From NCBI RefSeq assembly GCF_029407905.1, contig NC_073627.1, positions 48,911,001 to 48,975,000 on the forward strand: a stretch of DNA of 64,000 bases, written 5' to 3'. Below are positions 21,301-33,300 of the stretch, piece by piece. Under the pieces are notes generated by a model. That model was not told the DNA's origin. It saw only the letters and a list, made by a program, of their open reading frames with translations, and ran no database searches. This DNA is from Bubalus kerabau. Its lineage: Eukaryota; Chordata; Mammalia; Artiodactyla; Bovidae. How positions within the stretch are numbered: the first letter of the stretch is position 1; the number at the start of each line of letters is the position of its first letter. Made by a program: the position numbers and the translations under genes.

Positions 21301-24300
21301 CAGTCCACCCAGCGGGCCCTCGTCTCCCCAGTGTCCTACCAGGTTCTTCCTCTGCCTCGGGTATTCTCTCAGCCAGTTACTTGCCTTTGGACAAATCCTT
21401 TCCTCCTTTTGGTTTAGCTTCCCTGCCCATGAGACCAGGGTTGCCATGCTGGGCCGGTGCTGTTCAACAGAAATATACCATGAGCCTCATATATAATTTC
21501 AATTTTTCTAGTTATCACATAAAAAAGTAAAAAGAAACAGGTGAAATGAATTTAACAGTATATTCCAACCATAATATTCAAAAAGCGATCATTTAAATAT
21601 GCAAAGATTTTTACATTCATTTGTTTTCCCTTTGTGTTACATCTTTGAAATCCCCCATGCCTTTTACACTATCAGCAGCTCATCGCAATTCCAAACTGGC
21701 CCTGTTTCAGCTGCTCAGTAGCCACACATGGCAAGTGGCCGCCATCCTGGAAGGTGCAGGCCTGGGTGATCCCCAAGGGCCCTACCACCTTCTCTCCCTT
21801 GAGAAGTAATTTTTGGGGTGAGGATTCAGTGCTCTGGGGACCTATGAGCCCTGGGGACTCTCTGCGGTCCTTCTCTGAGATTCCCTGCCCAGCCTGGAGC
21901 TCACTCAGCTCCTCCCCAGCCCTGGCATGGTGCCTGCTGGCCTTGTGGGCTCCCATTCAGGCACGCAGCAGCTCTCAGCTCCTTCCCCTTCTACTGGGAG
22001 ATTCTGTAGACCTGTATAGGTCTGATCAAGTCACCTCCTGCTCAGAACCCTTGAGCTCACTGAGAGTGAGAGCTTGAGTCTTTCGGGGCGGACAAGGCCA
22101 CTTGATTGTCCCTTTTCCCGACAGTGCTTCTCTGACCGTATCTTCCTCTCCCCCACTCAGCTCTAGCTGCACTGTCCCTTCTGCAGTCCATACCCATGCC
22201 AGGCACCAAGCCTCAGGTCCTCGCTACCTCTCTGCCTGCCCTTTTGCCCCACAGAAGCATGACTCACCACCCCCTCCATCTTTCAGGTGTGTGCTCGAGT
22301 GCATCTTACCAGAACGGCTCTCCCGGGCCGCCCTCTACTTAAAACAGCCCTGCCCACCCCTTCCTCTGCCCCGACCCTGCTCTATTTTCCTCCTTCTGAC
22401 ATACTATACAGTTATGTCTCCGCTTATTCATAACTGACACCCACTCCCCTTGGAATGGAAGCCCCCGAGAACAGGGCAACATCTGTTCACAGCTGTACTC
22501 CCAACACCTGGACTGGCGCCTCACCCAGAGGAGATGCTCAGCATCTATTGTGTGGAATGAATGAACAGAAAGGTTGCTCCTTCCCCTCCTCTCAGTGTTT
22601 CTTCCCAGGGCACCACCAGGAAGAAACATCTGGGTACCGAGTGAATGACAGGGACCAGACGGGTGATGTTTATTTCTTCCCGCCTTCTTGTGCTCAGTCA
22701 CTCAGTCATGTCCAACGCTTTGGGATCCCATGGACTGAAGCCCGCCAGGCTCCTCTCTATCCATGGAATTTTCCAGGCAAGAATACTGGAGTGGGTTGCC
22801 ATTCCCTACTGCAGGGTATCTTCCAGACCCAGGGATCAAACCCACATCTCTTGTGTCTCCTGCATTGCAGAAAAATTCTTTATCACTAGCGCCACCTGGG
22901 AAGCCCCCCAACCTGCCTGCCTTCATTCAAACATTCAGCTGCCATGTCCTGGCTTTGAGGTCTTGGGAAAATGACTTCACAACGCCGTGGCTTAGTTTCC
23001 ACACCTATAAAGTGGGATAATAAGAGTTCCTTCCTCATAGGGTTGTAGTAATGAACAAATAATTAATTCATGGAGTGTGCTTGGAGCGGAGCCTGGCTTG
23101 TAGTTCATGCTCAATAAAAAGTAGGTACAGGTTGCTTCAGTGTGGGTTTTTGAATATCTGCTCCAGGCCAAACACTGTGACAAATACCAGTCACGTGGCA
23201 GGAAGATATGGCTACCGGCTGATGTGGGTAGAGGATGCAAATAACTTCAGTGCAGGGGGGCAGAGGTGAAGGCAACCAGAGACTGGCTAACCTGGACTTC
23301 AGAGAATGCAACCAGTGCCAAAATCTCTGTGATCTGGTGTGATGAGTTCCAGCAGCCACATGGGGTGACCTTTGCCCACCTGCTGCAGCAGTGGAAAGCC
23401 CGCAGCACGGCAGCCAGGAACCCCCACTCTGCCACCAACCCAGAGGGAGTTACTTCTGTTCCCTAAGCCTCAGGTTTCTTATCTGTAAAGTGGGAGAATA
23501 GCAAATACCACCTGCATCTCAGATCACGGGGATGCTGTGAGCCGATGTGTGTAGAGTGCCCAGCACCGCCTAGAGGCTGGATAGACAGGAGTTGCTATCA
23601 GTCCCCTCCCTGCTGAAGTACTGGCCAAAGGGAAGAGAGCGTGTGAAACTCCGTGGGCAGTGCCTGCGTGCAGCTGGCCCTCCATCAGCGCCTGTTGTAT
23701 GCACTGGAAGCTGGTTTGCACCCTGAAATCCTCTCTAGACTGTGGCACAGAGGGGCCGCTCAGTGGGGGGGAGATACTAAAAGTCAGGGGAGATAGATGG
23801 GCGCTCCCGGCATCTCTTGTCCTGGAAACACCCCTATTTGGAAGGTGGGGAGACTAAGGTCCAGAGAGGGGACCGATCTTAGCCCAGCACACACAGCAGT
23901 CAGGAGTGGCAGAGCCAGACCTGAGGCCCAGGTCTCTTCTCCCAGGCCAGTGGGCTTGCTATTGTGTCTTCAGAGGTTTTACACAAGGGTGTTTGAGGTT
24001 GAGGGGGAGTCAGCACGGCCAGCCACTGTTAGAGGAAACTGATTGGTCACAGATCAGAGCGCCCCACCACTACCCCCACCTTCAGCTTCCCCAGGAGCGT
24101 TTCCAAGGGATGAGCCAGCCGGCATGCTGTTTACATGGCGTAACCAGATTCCGTCTCCAATGATCACATCACAAACAGCCTGAATATAAACTGCGGGGAA
24201 GACTTTGATAAATGTATGGCTGGTTTTCTCATTTTCCCTCTGTTTCCCTCCCTAGGATCCCCACTCGTCTTCCACATCACGTGCGTGTGGACACACACAC

Positions 24301-27300
24301 GTACCCACACCCCTGCATTCCCCAGGCATCCCCTTCAGGCCTCTGATCCCGGCTCGGGAAAGGCCAGTTTTGTCCTAGTCCAGCCCTAGAAGTGTGAGTT
24401 CTCCATCTTGGGGGTGGGCTTGAGGAGCAGGTATTTGAAAGTCAGGTCCTCAACTCTGAAGTTTCCCCCTGTTCTCCACCATGACCAAGGCTCCTGGAGC
24501 CACTGGCAGTTGAAAAAATGGCTACACTTTACGACCTTATCACAGGTAAGCCTCACCTGTGAGGTTGACATGCCAGTCATGTGGATGGATGAGGAAACTG
24601 AGGCTTCGAGAGGTGAAGTGATGGGCTCGGGTCTCAGAAGAGAGGAGGTGGAGAGACTGTGACTCCCACTTCCCCTAGGCCCTAATCTCCTGAGTCTGCA
24701 GCTCTAGGTCCCAGGGCCCCTCCCCTGGGCCCCAATATCCTAGAAGTGACACACCCATTCAGCTTGGTCCCTGTGTGGTTCGTTCACGCCTGCAGGTGTC
24801 CTGATTACAGAAGAGGAAACTGAGGCAGAGCGGCTGGCTCACCCACCCGTGACCCTCCTTCCCACCTCCTCCTGCATTTCAGCCATTTCTGCTCAAGGCA
24901 CCCTCCCCACCCATCCCTTTTTCTCAGTCCCTGGCTGCTGCCTGGGGCGGGGGCGGGGGCGGGGGGGGGTGGTGCTCCCAGCCAAATTTATCAGACCGGA
25001 GTCCTCCCCTCCTTCCCACACCTTTAAGAATCCAGACTCTCCTTCCTTCTCCATATCCCTGCAAAGCCCATCTGCATAAAGCCATCCCCAGGCCCTGCCT
25101 TTAAAAGTCTTCATCTTTTCTCTTCTCCCTAAACGGCCCCTAAATGATTTCTGTAAATTGCTCTAAGTAGCTCCAAAAAAAAAAAGAAATAATAATAACT
25201 CAGCCACTGGCTGCCTGACCGGAATGTTGATGGCTCCCCTCCTGCCTGGCCGCAGCTCCCAGCACCTTGCTGCCAGGCACCCAGATGCATGCTCCTCCGC
25301 TCCAAACCCAGTAAGGGGTGCATGGCCTCTGAGCCCCAGGCTCGCCTCCTCCCTCAGGCAGGAGGCTGCCCACGTGTGTCTCTCATTAGACGGGGAGCTC
25401 CCCCCAGGCAGCAGCATCTTTCCCTTCCTTTCCCTCACCCCCACCAGACTGCAGACTCTCCCAGGAGACAGCTGGGTTCCATCATCACTCTGGGGCACCT
25501 CCAGAGAATGCTGTGCCTCTCTCATCAGACTAGGGGCTTCCCCAGGAGAGACTGTGAGTGCCAGGGGATTCTCTCTGGGCAGGGCTGCGGGGGGCATTCA
25601 GCAGCCCCTCTGAGTCTAACTTTCCTGGTTCTGCAACCTGCTCCCTAACAGGGCCTCATTTCTTTCATCCTGGATTAGAAATCTAGGTCTTGCTTCCTAG
25701 ACTGAGATCTGCTTTGTTTATTCCTTCCTTCCTTCATTCTACAAAGCTTTCTTTAATACTTGCTGTGTTCCAAACGCTGATCAGACATATGTCCTTCTGT
25801 AGATGTGGCCCCTTTGAGGTGCTCCTGTGACCAAAGCCCCCAGACATGACCTGGTTCTCCATGGAGTAGGGCATCCAGCCAAAGGGCCCCGTGGGCATGA
25901 GTCCAGCCTCAGCCCCTGGTCACCACCCATGACCTCCTGGCCTCTTTCCAGGGTGGACCAGAGAGGGGTCCCTCTTGGAGGGCAGAGGCCAGAGGTGGGA
26001 GGTAGGTGCTTCCTACAAGACCCCAGCCTGGCTCACCCTTCCATCCGATCCCCATCTCACTTCCTGTCCCTGGAGTGTCACCATCTCCTGGCCACTAGGG
26101 AGTGAGATCAGGGCCAGCAGACCTTGATCCAAGCAGCCTAACCTCTAAAATGGTGGTGGTGTGTGGACATGAGCAAGTCCCTTCCACTTTCTGGGTCTGT
26201 TTCCTTTTCTGAGATGTGATAGGATCGCACTCAATCATTGATTTTCTTTTTTTTTTTAACCAGAAAAATGCATAGTACATATAACATATAATACATTATA
26301 CTATACAACATATTGGGCTTCCCAGGTGGCTCAGCAGTAAAGAATCCACCTGCAACGCAGGAGACTCAGGAGACTCAGGTTCGATCCCTGGGTCAGGAAG
26401 ATCCCCTGGAGGAGGGCATAGCAATCCACTTCAGTATTCTTGCCTGGAAAATCCCATGGACAGAGAAGCCTGGAGGGCTGCAGTCCACAGGATCACAAAG
26501 GGTCGTTGGACACGACTGAAGCGACTTAGCACAGCATGCACCTATTATATAGAGTACAGGTGGTATATAATGTAGATCAGAGCAGAGCCGCTGGTTGGAT
26601 GGAGAGCAGCAGTGTCTCCCTGTTATCTGTCCCACGCTGTCACCCGGTGGCAGCCCTGGAGACCCGTGGTGAGCCTATCTGTAACCTGTCCCTGGGGCCC
26701 TGATGCTCTGCCATTGAAGGAATCTGGATGGTGCTGCTTGATGGGGGGAGGTCCCTTCACTTTGGCCGCCGATTCTTTAGGACCCTACTCAGTTTGAGGG
26801 GCAGGGAGCGCATAAGAAGAATCGGCTCTTGCCTGGGCACCCAGCACCCATTAGGACCGTTGAAGGAGTCCAGCAACCAGTTAGAAATGCAGGCGTGAGA
26901 GTCGCTCAGCAAGGGGCAGGGGCCCCAGCCCAGGACAGCCCCGCCCACCCTGAAAGAAGGCAGGACTGTTCCAGATTCACAAAGCCCCGTTTGTCATCCT
27001 CCCTGCACTCTCTTTGATGTGCAGAAGGAGGGAGGTGGGGGAACAGACAGCCCTCCACTCCCTCTCTGATTTAATTGGAACCCAATTAAGTGAGTAATTG
27101 TTACAAATGTGAAATCACCTTCCAGCCACCTGAGGATGGAAGCCCATGCTCAGCGTGAGCCTGTGGGACCCAGGCTGGGACCCGGCCCTGGCCCAGCAGT
27201 TGAGGGTTTCCACGGGGTGACCTACAGAACTCCTGACCACCCCACCCCATGGGAAGAGCTTCAGAGCAATCCAGTCCAGCCCCTGCTGCTGGAGCACAGC

Positions 27301-30300
27301 CTTGGGCCCCCAGCCTCTGGTAACCACACTGAACCACACGGTATTGACCGAAGTGTGGACCTGCCATCCCAGGTCCCAGCAGATGGAAACAGTGTCATCG
27401 TGGAGGCACGGACCTGAGTCCCAAGGAGAAACAGAGAGGTGGAGGGGAGTAGGGAGAGAGGGTAGGGATGAGTTTTGGTCATCTGTGGATGCAGGGGTAG
27501 GGAAGGGAAAGCTTCTGTGAAAAATAGAACAACCCAAGCACTGATTCTCAGGGTTGCCTACACAGTCAGGTGTTGCTTTTTACTGGAGTATAGTTGCTTT
27601 GGGCTTACCCTGGTGGCTCAGAGGGCAAAGAATCCTCCTGCAATGCAGGAGACCCGGATTTGATCCCTGGGTCAGGAAGACCTCCTGGAGAAGGGAATGG
27701 CAACCCACTCCAGTATTCTTGCCTGGAGAATTTCATGGACAGAGGAGCCAAGGAGCCTGGCGGGCTACAGTCAAAAAGCGTCGCAAAGAGTCAGACACAA
27801 CTGAGCAACTGACACTTTCACTTTTTCATAGTTGCTTTATAAGGTTGTGTTAGTTTCCGCTGTACAACAAAGTGAATCAGCCACGGGTATACACATTCCA
27901 CTCCCTCCGGGCCTCCCTCACACACCCCCGTCCCCACTCTGGGTCATCACAGAGCACTGAGCTGAGCTCCCTGTGCTCCACAGCAGCTTCCCGCTAGCTA
28001 TCCGTTTTACACACGGTAGCGTATATATGTCAAGCCTAATCTCCCAATTTATCCCCCACTCTCCTTCCCCCGACTTGTCCACACTCTGGTCCTGCCCTGG
28101 AACTAGGTTCCTCCATACTGTTGTTCTAGATTCCACACACATGTGTCAATATACAATATTTGGTTTTCTCTTTCTAATAAATGCAAGTGCCTTGGATCCC
28201 AGCCCCAGAGATTCCGGATTCACTAGTCTGGGGTGCAGTCTGGTCTCCCAGGTAATTCTAAAGGGAAGCCATGATTGAGGCTTGCTACTAGAGCTGAACA
28301 AGTGTAGGGGCAGAGGGTATATGGACTTCCCTTCCACTTGGTTTTGCTGTGAACTTAAAACTGGTCTAAAAACTAAAGCCTAGGGACTTCCCAGGTGGTC
28401 CAGTGGCTAAGACTCTGCACTCCCAATGCAGGGGGCCCGGGTTTGATCCCTAGTCAGGGAACTAGATCCCACATGCCTCAACTAAAGGTCCCGTGCCACA
28501 ACGAACATCAAAGAACCCGAGTGCCAAAACTAAGACCCAGCATAGCCTAATTAATTAATTTAAAAGAAATCCTAAAGTCTGTTTCAAAAAAAAAGCTCTG
28601 TATTAGCAAGTTATTCAGGGTTTTTTTCCTCCCTAAATATGAGACTTTGAGAACTGTTCCAAAGAACATGAACTTGGGCAAACTCCGGGAGATGGTAAAG
28701 GACAGGGAAGCCTGGCGTGCTGCAGTTCATGGGGTCGCAAATTGTCAGGCATGACTTGGCGACTGAACAACAGCAACAACTAGAGCAAGACTCTCTAAAT
28801 GTGGTAGAGGGGGTGGAAATAGAGTAGGAGTCCCCTCTCAGGACCCACCAGAAATTCTGGATTAATTCAGCTGGGGAGGAGCTTGGGAACCTGCATTTTA
28901 TAAAGCTCCCTGAAACTGGGATGATCCTAGAGGGGCCATCCCAGTGCTGGGGGTTCCACTGGGGAGGGGAGACTCGGAAGCCCCAGAGGAGAGGGGCCCT
29001 GGGAAGGAGGAGGCATGTGGAAAAGGTGTTGATGATTGGACTTGTCCTATTTTTAAATGATTTGCAGGGAAGCTTCTTTCTCTCTCCTTCCCTTTCTCTC
29101 CCTCACTTAGTCCTCTGTCCCGGGACCCAGACCAGCGTAGAACCACTGTTCAGTCTCATGATAACCCATAGTACATGCTCCATAAATATTTATGGGATGG
29201 ATGATAAGTAACAGCTTTTTGGTGGGCTGCCCTGGGAGGTAGCTGCTATTGATAATACTATCTCTATAGAGAAAAGGGTGGAATTGTGTTTCCAAGTTCT
29301 AACAGCCAATTTTCAAGTGGCCCATGGACAAGTTGGAGAGAGGGGGAGAGAGAGAATGTTCTGGCCTCATTGAGCCTAGCATGGACTCCACCCTTGGGGG
29401 TCTGTGCTTTGTAATACCGGCACCCAGATTGAACCCAACAGTGTTTATGGAGATGAAGAGAGGAATACGGTCAGAGGGAGGTGGGCCTGAATGATGGCTG
29501 GGGAGAGAAGCATGAGGGAAGAGCCAGGGAAGGGTTGGTCCTTAAGGGAAGGCAGACCTGTGGAAGGGAAGGGCAGGGGCTAGAGTAGGGGCCCAGGAAG
29601 GATCTGTGGAGTGCACAGAGTGTCGGGGTACTTTCCACACAGCCTCTGTCAGTGATGCAAGGACAGTCCTGGCAGATGAGAGATTCCCAGCAAGAGAAAG
29701 ACAGGTGCAGCTGGAGAGGGGCAGCTATGAGCTGGAGGCCCTGAGGTCTCAAGACCAGTGACCCGGTCATGGGACCAGCTGAGCCCGGGACCAGCTGAGC
29801 CCAGGCCCAGCTCCCAGTGGGTGCTGCGGGAAGGGAAGGAGGGAGAGTCCCCACGAAGCAGCAGGTAGACACCAGGAGGGGGTTGGGGGAGGGGGAAGAG
29901 TGTCCTGCCAGCCTTCTCTTGGCGTGGGACTTTGGCAGTAACAGCCAAAAGTGATTCTGGTGACCGTGTCACCAGAGGCCAAGGAGGGCTCCAGCTAGAA
30001 ACCTTCTAAGGGTTTGCAGGAGACTCCAGTTTAATCATCGCCCCAGCATCACCCCAGCCGTCATGGTGGAAAGTGGAAAGAGAGAAGCCAAGCCGGTCTG
30101 GAGGCCTGGGCCACCTGCCTGCCAGTGAGCCTCTGTAGGGAGCATGCGTTGGGCAGCGTCTCAGAGAAGGTGCGCTGGTCAGCCAGCCCCAGGGGAGCCC
30201 TCTTGCTCCAAGGGGTGGCCGTGGAGCTCAGAATGAGGGGCTTGGGAAGAAGCCCCAGCTCCCGGGTCTGCCCCGTCTCAGATCAGGCTGTCTCTCCTGA

Positions 30301-33300
30301 AGCCAGGCTCCTCTCTGCAGGGCGCGCCGACCCCTGGCCACTAAGGCTGTCTTTGTCCCCAAAGTCACAGCCCTACTTCCTGCTGACAGAGGACACTCCA
30401 GAGAAGCGGCTTTCATTAGGGGAGATGACCCTAATGGCCTTGGGGGAGGGGGCCGGCCCTGACCACACAGGGTGACAGTGATTAAATGTACCGGCAGCTG
30501 GGCCATCGGGGCGTCCCTGCTGCTAATTTGGGTCAATTAAGCCAATTTGTCTTTGTCGACTTGAAGTCCTTCCTCTGTAATGGCTCTGTCCCCTCTGGGG
30601 CCTCCGAGGAGGAAAGTAGGGAATGAGGGGGCAGTGCCCTGGCTACAGGGCTGCCTCTCTCCCCCTTCCTGCCCCAAAGCCCTAGGTTCAGGGACATTCC
30701 TGAACCTGTGACCCCTCCCATGACACTGCCCAGGAGACTCCACAGCTCTCCTCCCTGCAACCGCCCTATAAGGCAGGTCAGGCAGGGTTAATCCTCCTCA
30801 GGCAGATGAGCAATTGAGGGTCCTCCGGGGAGGAAGTGTCTCTAGGTTAGGGGACAAGAAAGGATCTGAACCCAGCACTCTGTGCCCTGGGCCAGTCCTC
30901 CTCTCGCTGTGTCATTTGGGCCCCGCGATCACCTCCAGGTGCTCTGTCTGTGGGCCCCCGGAGGGGTTCCCAGGAACGCAGTTTGGGAACCACTGGCTGG
31001 GAAGTGAAGTGCTCCCTCTCTATGTCCATTCCCAACAGGTGTGAGCAGGGGGGACACGTGTCACCTTGGGAGACCGGCAGGGATGAACAAGATCCAGAGC
31101 TTTCCAGTGTCCTCTTCAGGAGCCTGAGTTCAAGTTTCAGCCCCATGGAACCAGTTAGAACCTAACTCTCATTGCAGAGGGACAGCATGACCCAGGAAGT
31201 GGTTCCTGAGGAGGTCATCTGGGGAAGAGAGTCTGGGAACCACGCACCAGCAGGGCCAGCGTCCACTGTGGAATTAGCTAAGCTGCCCTTTCAGACCCTG
31301 CCAGTTGGCTGCCTTTAACCCATCTTGCAACCAGAATCATGTACATCAAGGGCAGAAGGTGGGGAAGCAGGTCTAAGCGGGATGGAAGTAATCAAACTGT
31401 CCGCAGAGAGAAAAGAGCCACCTCTCAGGAGATGTTCCTGGAAATGTTGGTGCAAAACACCAGCAGCAGCTACAGGAGGCAGAGTGGGAGTACTGTCTCC
31501 CAGGGAGAGGGGTCCTCCTGCAAGATATGTCCCCCTGGCCGAGGCCTGGCTTGCATGTGATGGAGATGGGCTGGATGGTCTGTGCAGGGCCCAGAGATAG
31601 TTTCCGGGGGTTAATTTCTTAGATTAATTCATCTCTGTGGCTGCATCTTGGCTGACAGTGGGATGGGGGAGGGTCGGGGTGCAGGATGGTGACGAATGGA
31701 GGAGACCGTTCCCTCCTGTTTATTGTCTCCTGGTTTATTCCCTTTGAGGATACGCCAGTGCTGCATCTCAAACGTGTGTGAACTCAGTCCCCAGCCACTG
31801 GGTACAGGGGCCACCACGGAAAGAGGCTGCAGGCTGACAGACCACTCAGAGCCTGAGGGCAGAGGTCATCAGGGCTGCATGGGTTTTCAGGGAACCCCCT
31901 CCTATTATTACTGGTGGGGAGACTGAGGCCCAGTGGTACACAGCCTGTCTGAGGTCACACCATACAGAGGTGCTCCCTGGAGGCCAGCTGATGACCCCAA
32001 GGCTCAGCCAAGTGTTGCTCTCTTGATCATATTTCATAAGCCTCCACTCCATGCCACAATGGACTGGTTTCAAATTGAGAAAGGAGTATGTCAAGGCTGT
32101 ATATTGTCACCCTGCTTATTTAACTTAAATGCAGAGTAAGTACATCATGTGAAATGCTGGGCTGGATGAAGCACAAACCGGAATCCAGATTGTCGGGAGA
32201 AATACCGATAACCTCAGACATGCAGATGACCCCACCCTTATGGCAGAAAGTGAAGAGGAACTAAAGAGCCTCTTAATAAAAGTGAAAGAGGAGAGTGAAA
32301 AAGCTGGCTTAAAACTCAACATTCAGAAAACTAAGATCATGGCATCTGGTCCCATCACTTCATGGCAAATAGATGAAGAAACAATGAAAACAGTTACAGA
32401 CTTTATTTTGGGGGGCTCCAAAATCACTGCAGATGGTGACTGTAATCATGAAGTTAAAAAACACTTGCTCCTTGGAAGAAAAGCTATGACCAACATAGAC
32501 AGCAGATTAAAAAACAGAAACATTACTTTGTCAACAAAGGTCCATCTAGTCAAGGCTATGGTTTTTCCAGTAGTCATGTCTGGATGTGAGAGTTGGACTA
32601 TAAAGAAAGCTGAGCATCGAAGAACTGATGCTTTTGAACTGTGTTGGAGAAGACTCTCTAGAGTCCCTTGGACTGCAAGGAGATCAAACCAGTCAGTCCT
32701 AAAGGAAATCAGTCCTGAATATTCACTGGAAGGACTGATGCTGAAGCTGAAGCTCCAATACTTTGGCCACCTGATGCGAAGAGCTGACTCATTAGAGAAC
32801 ACCCTGAGGCTGTTTTCCTTCCTCCAGGAAGAGAAGGGGACAACAGAGTATGAGATGGTTGGATGGCATCACCAACTCAAAAGACATGAATTTGAGCAAG
32901 CTCTGGGAGATGATGAAGGACAGGGAAGCCTGGTGTGCTGCAGTCCATGGGGTCGCAGAGTCAGACACAACTGAGCAACTGAACAACCATGTCATGCCGG
33001 GTACCATGGGAAACGGGGATGTGTCCAGCCCCGCCTGCCCCTGCGTGGGTATAGAGTGGACAGGACATGCAGTGGCCAACACAGGTGGTGATGCTGAGCG
33101 GACCTTGGCCAGGACCCCAGCCCTCAGGGGCCAGTCCTTCCCTGGTGTGGTCTGTAGCATGCTCCTCCTCTGGCCAGCTCTTCCCTCTGAGTGTCTCCGT
33201 GCCCTCTGACCCTGCCTTCTCACCCCCAGTGCGGCTCCTCTTCAATGCCCACCACTCTCAGCCATGGGCCTCTGTGGGCAGCCCTGCCCTGTGGCATCTC

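Noticed and set aside
29766..29806. Short tandem duplication (gggaccagctgagccc twice)
   Set aside because: A two-copy 16-17-base duplication in unique intron is ordinary replication slippage.
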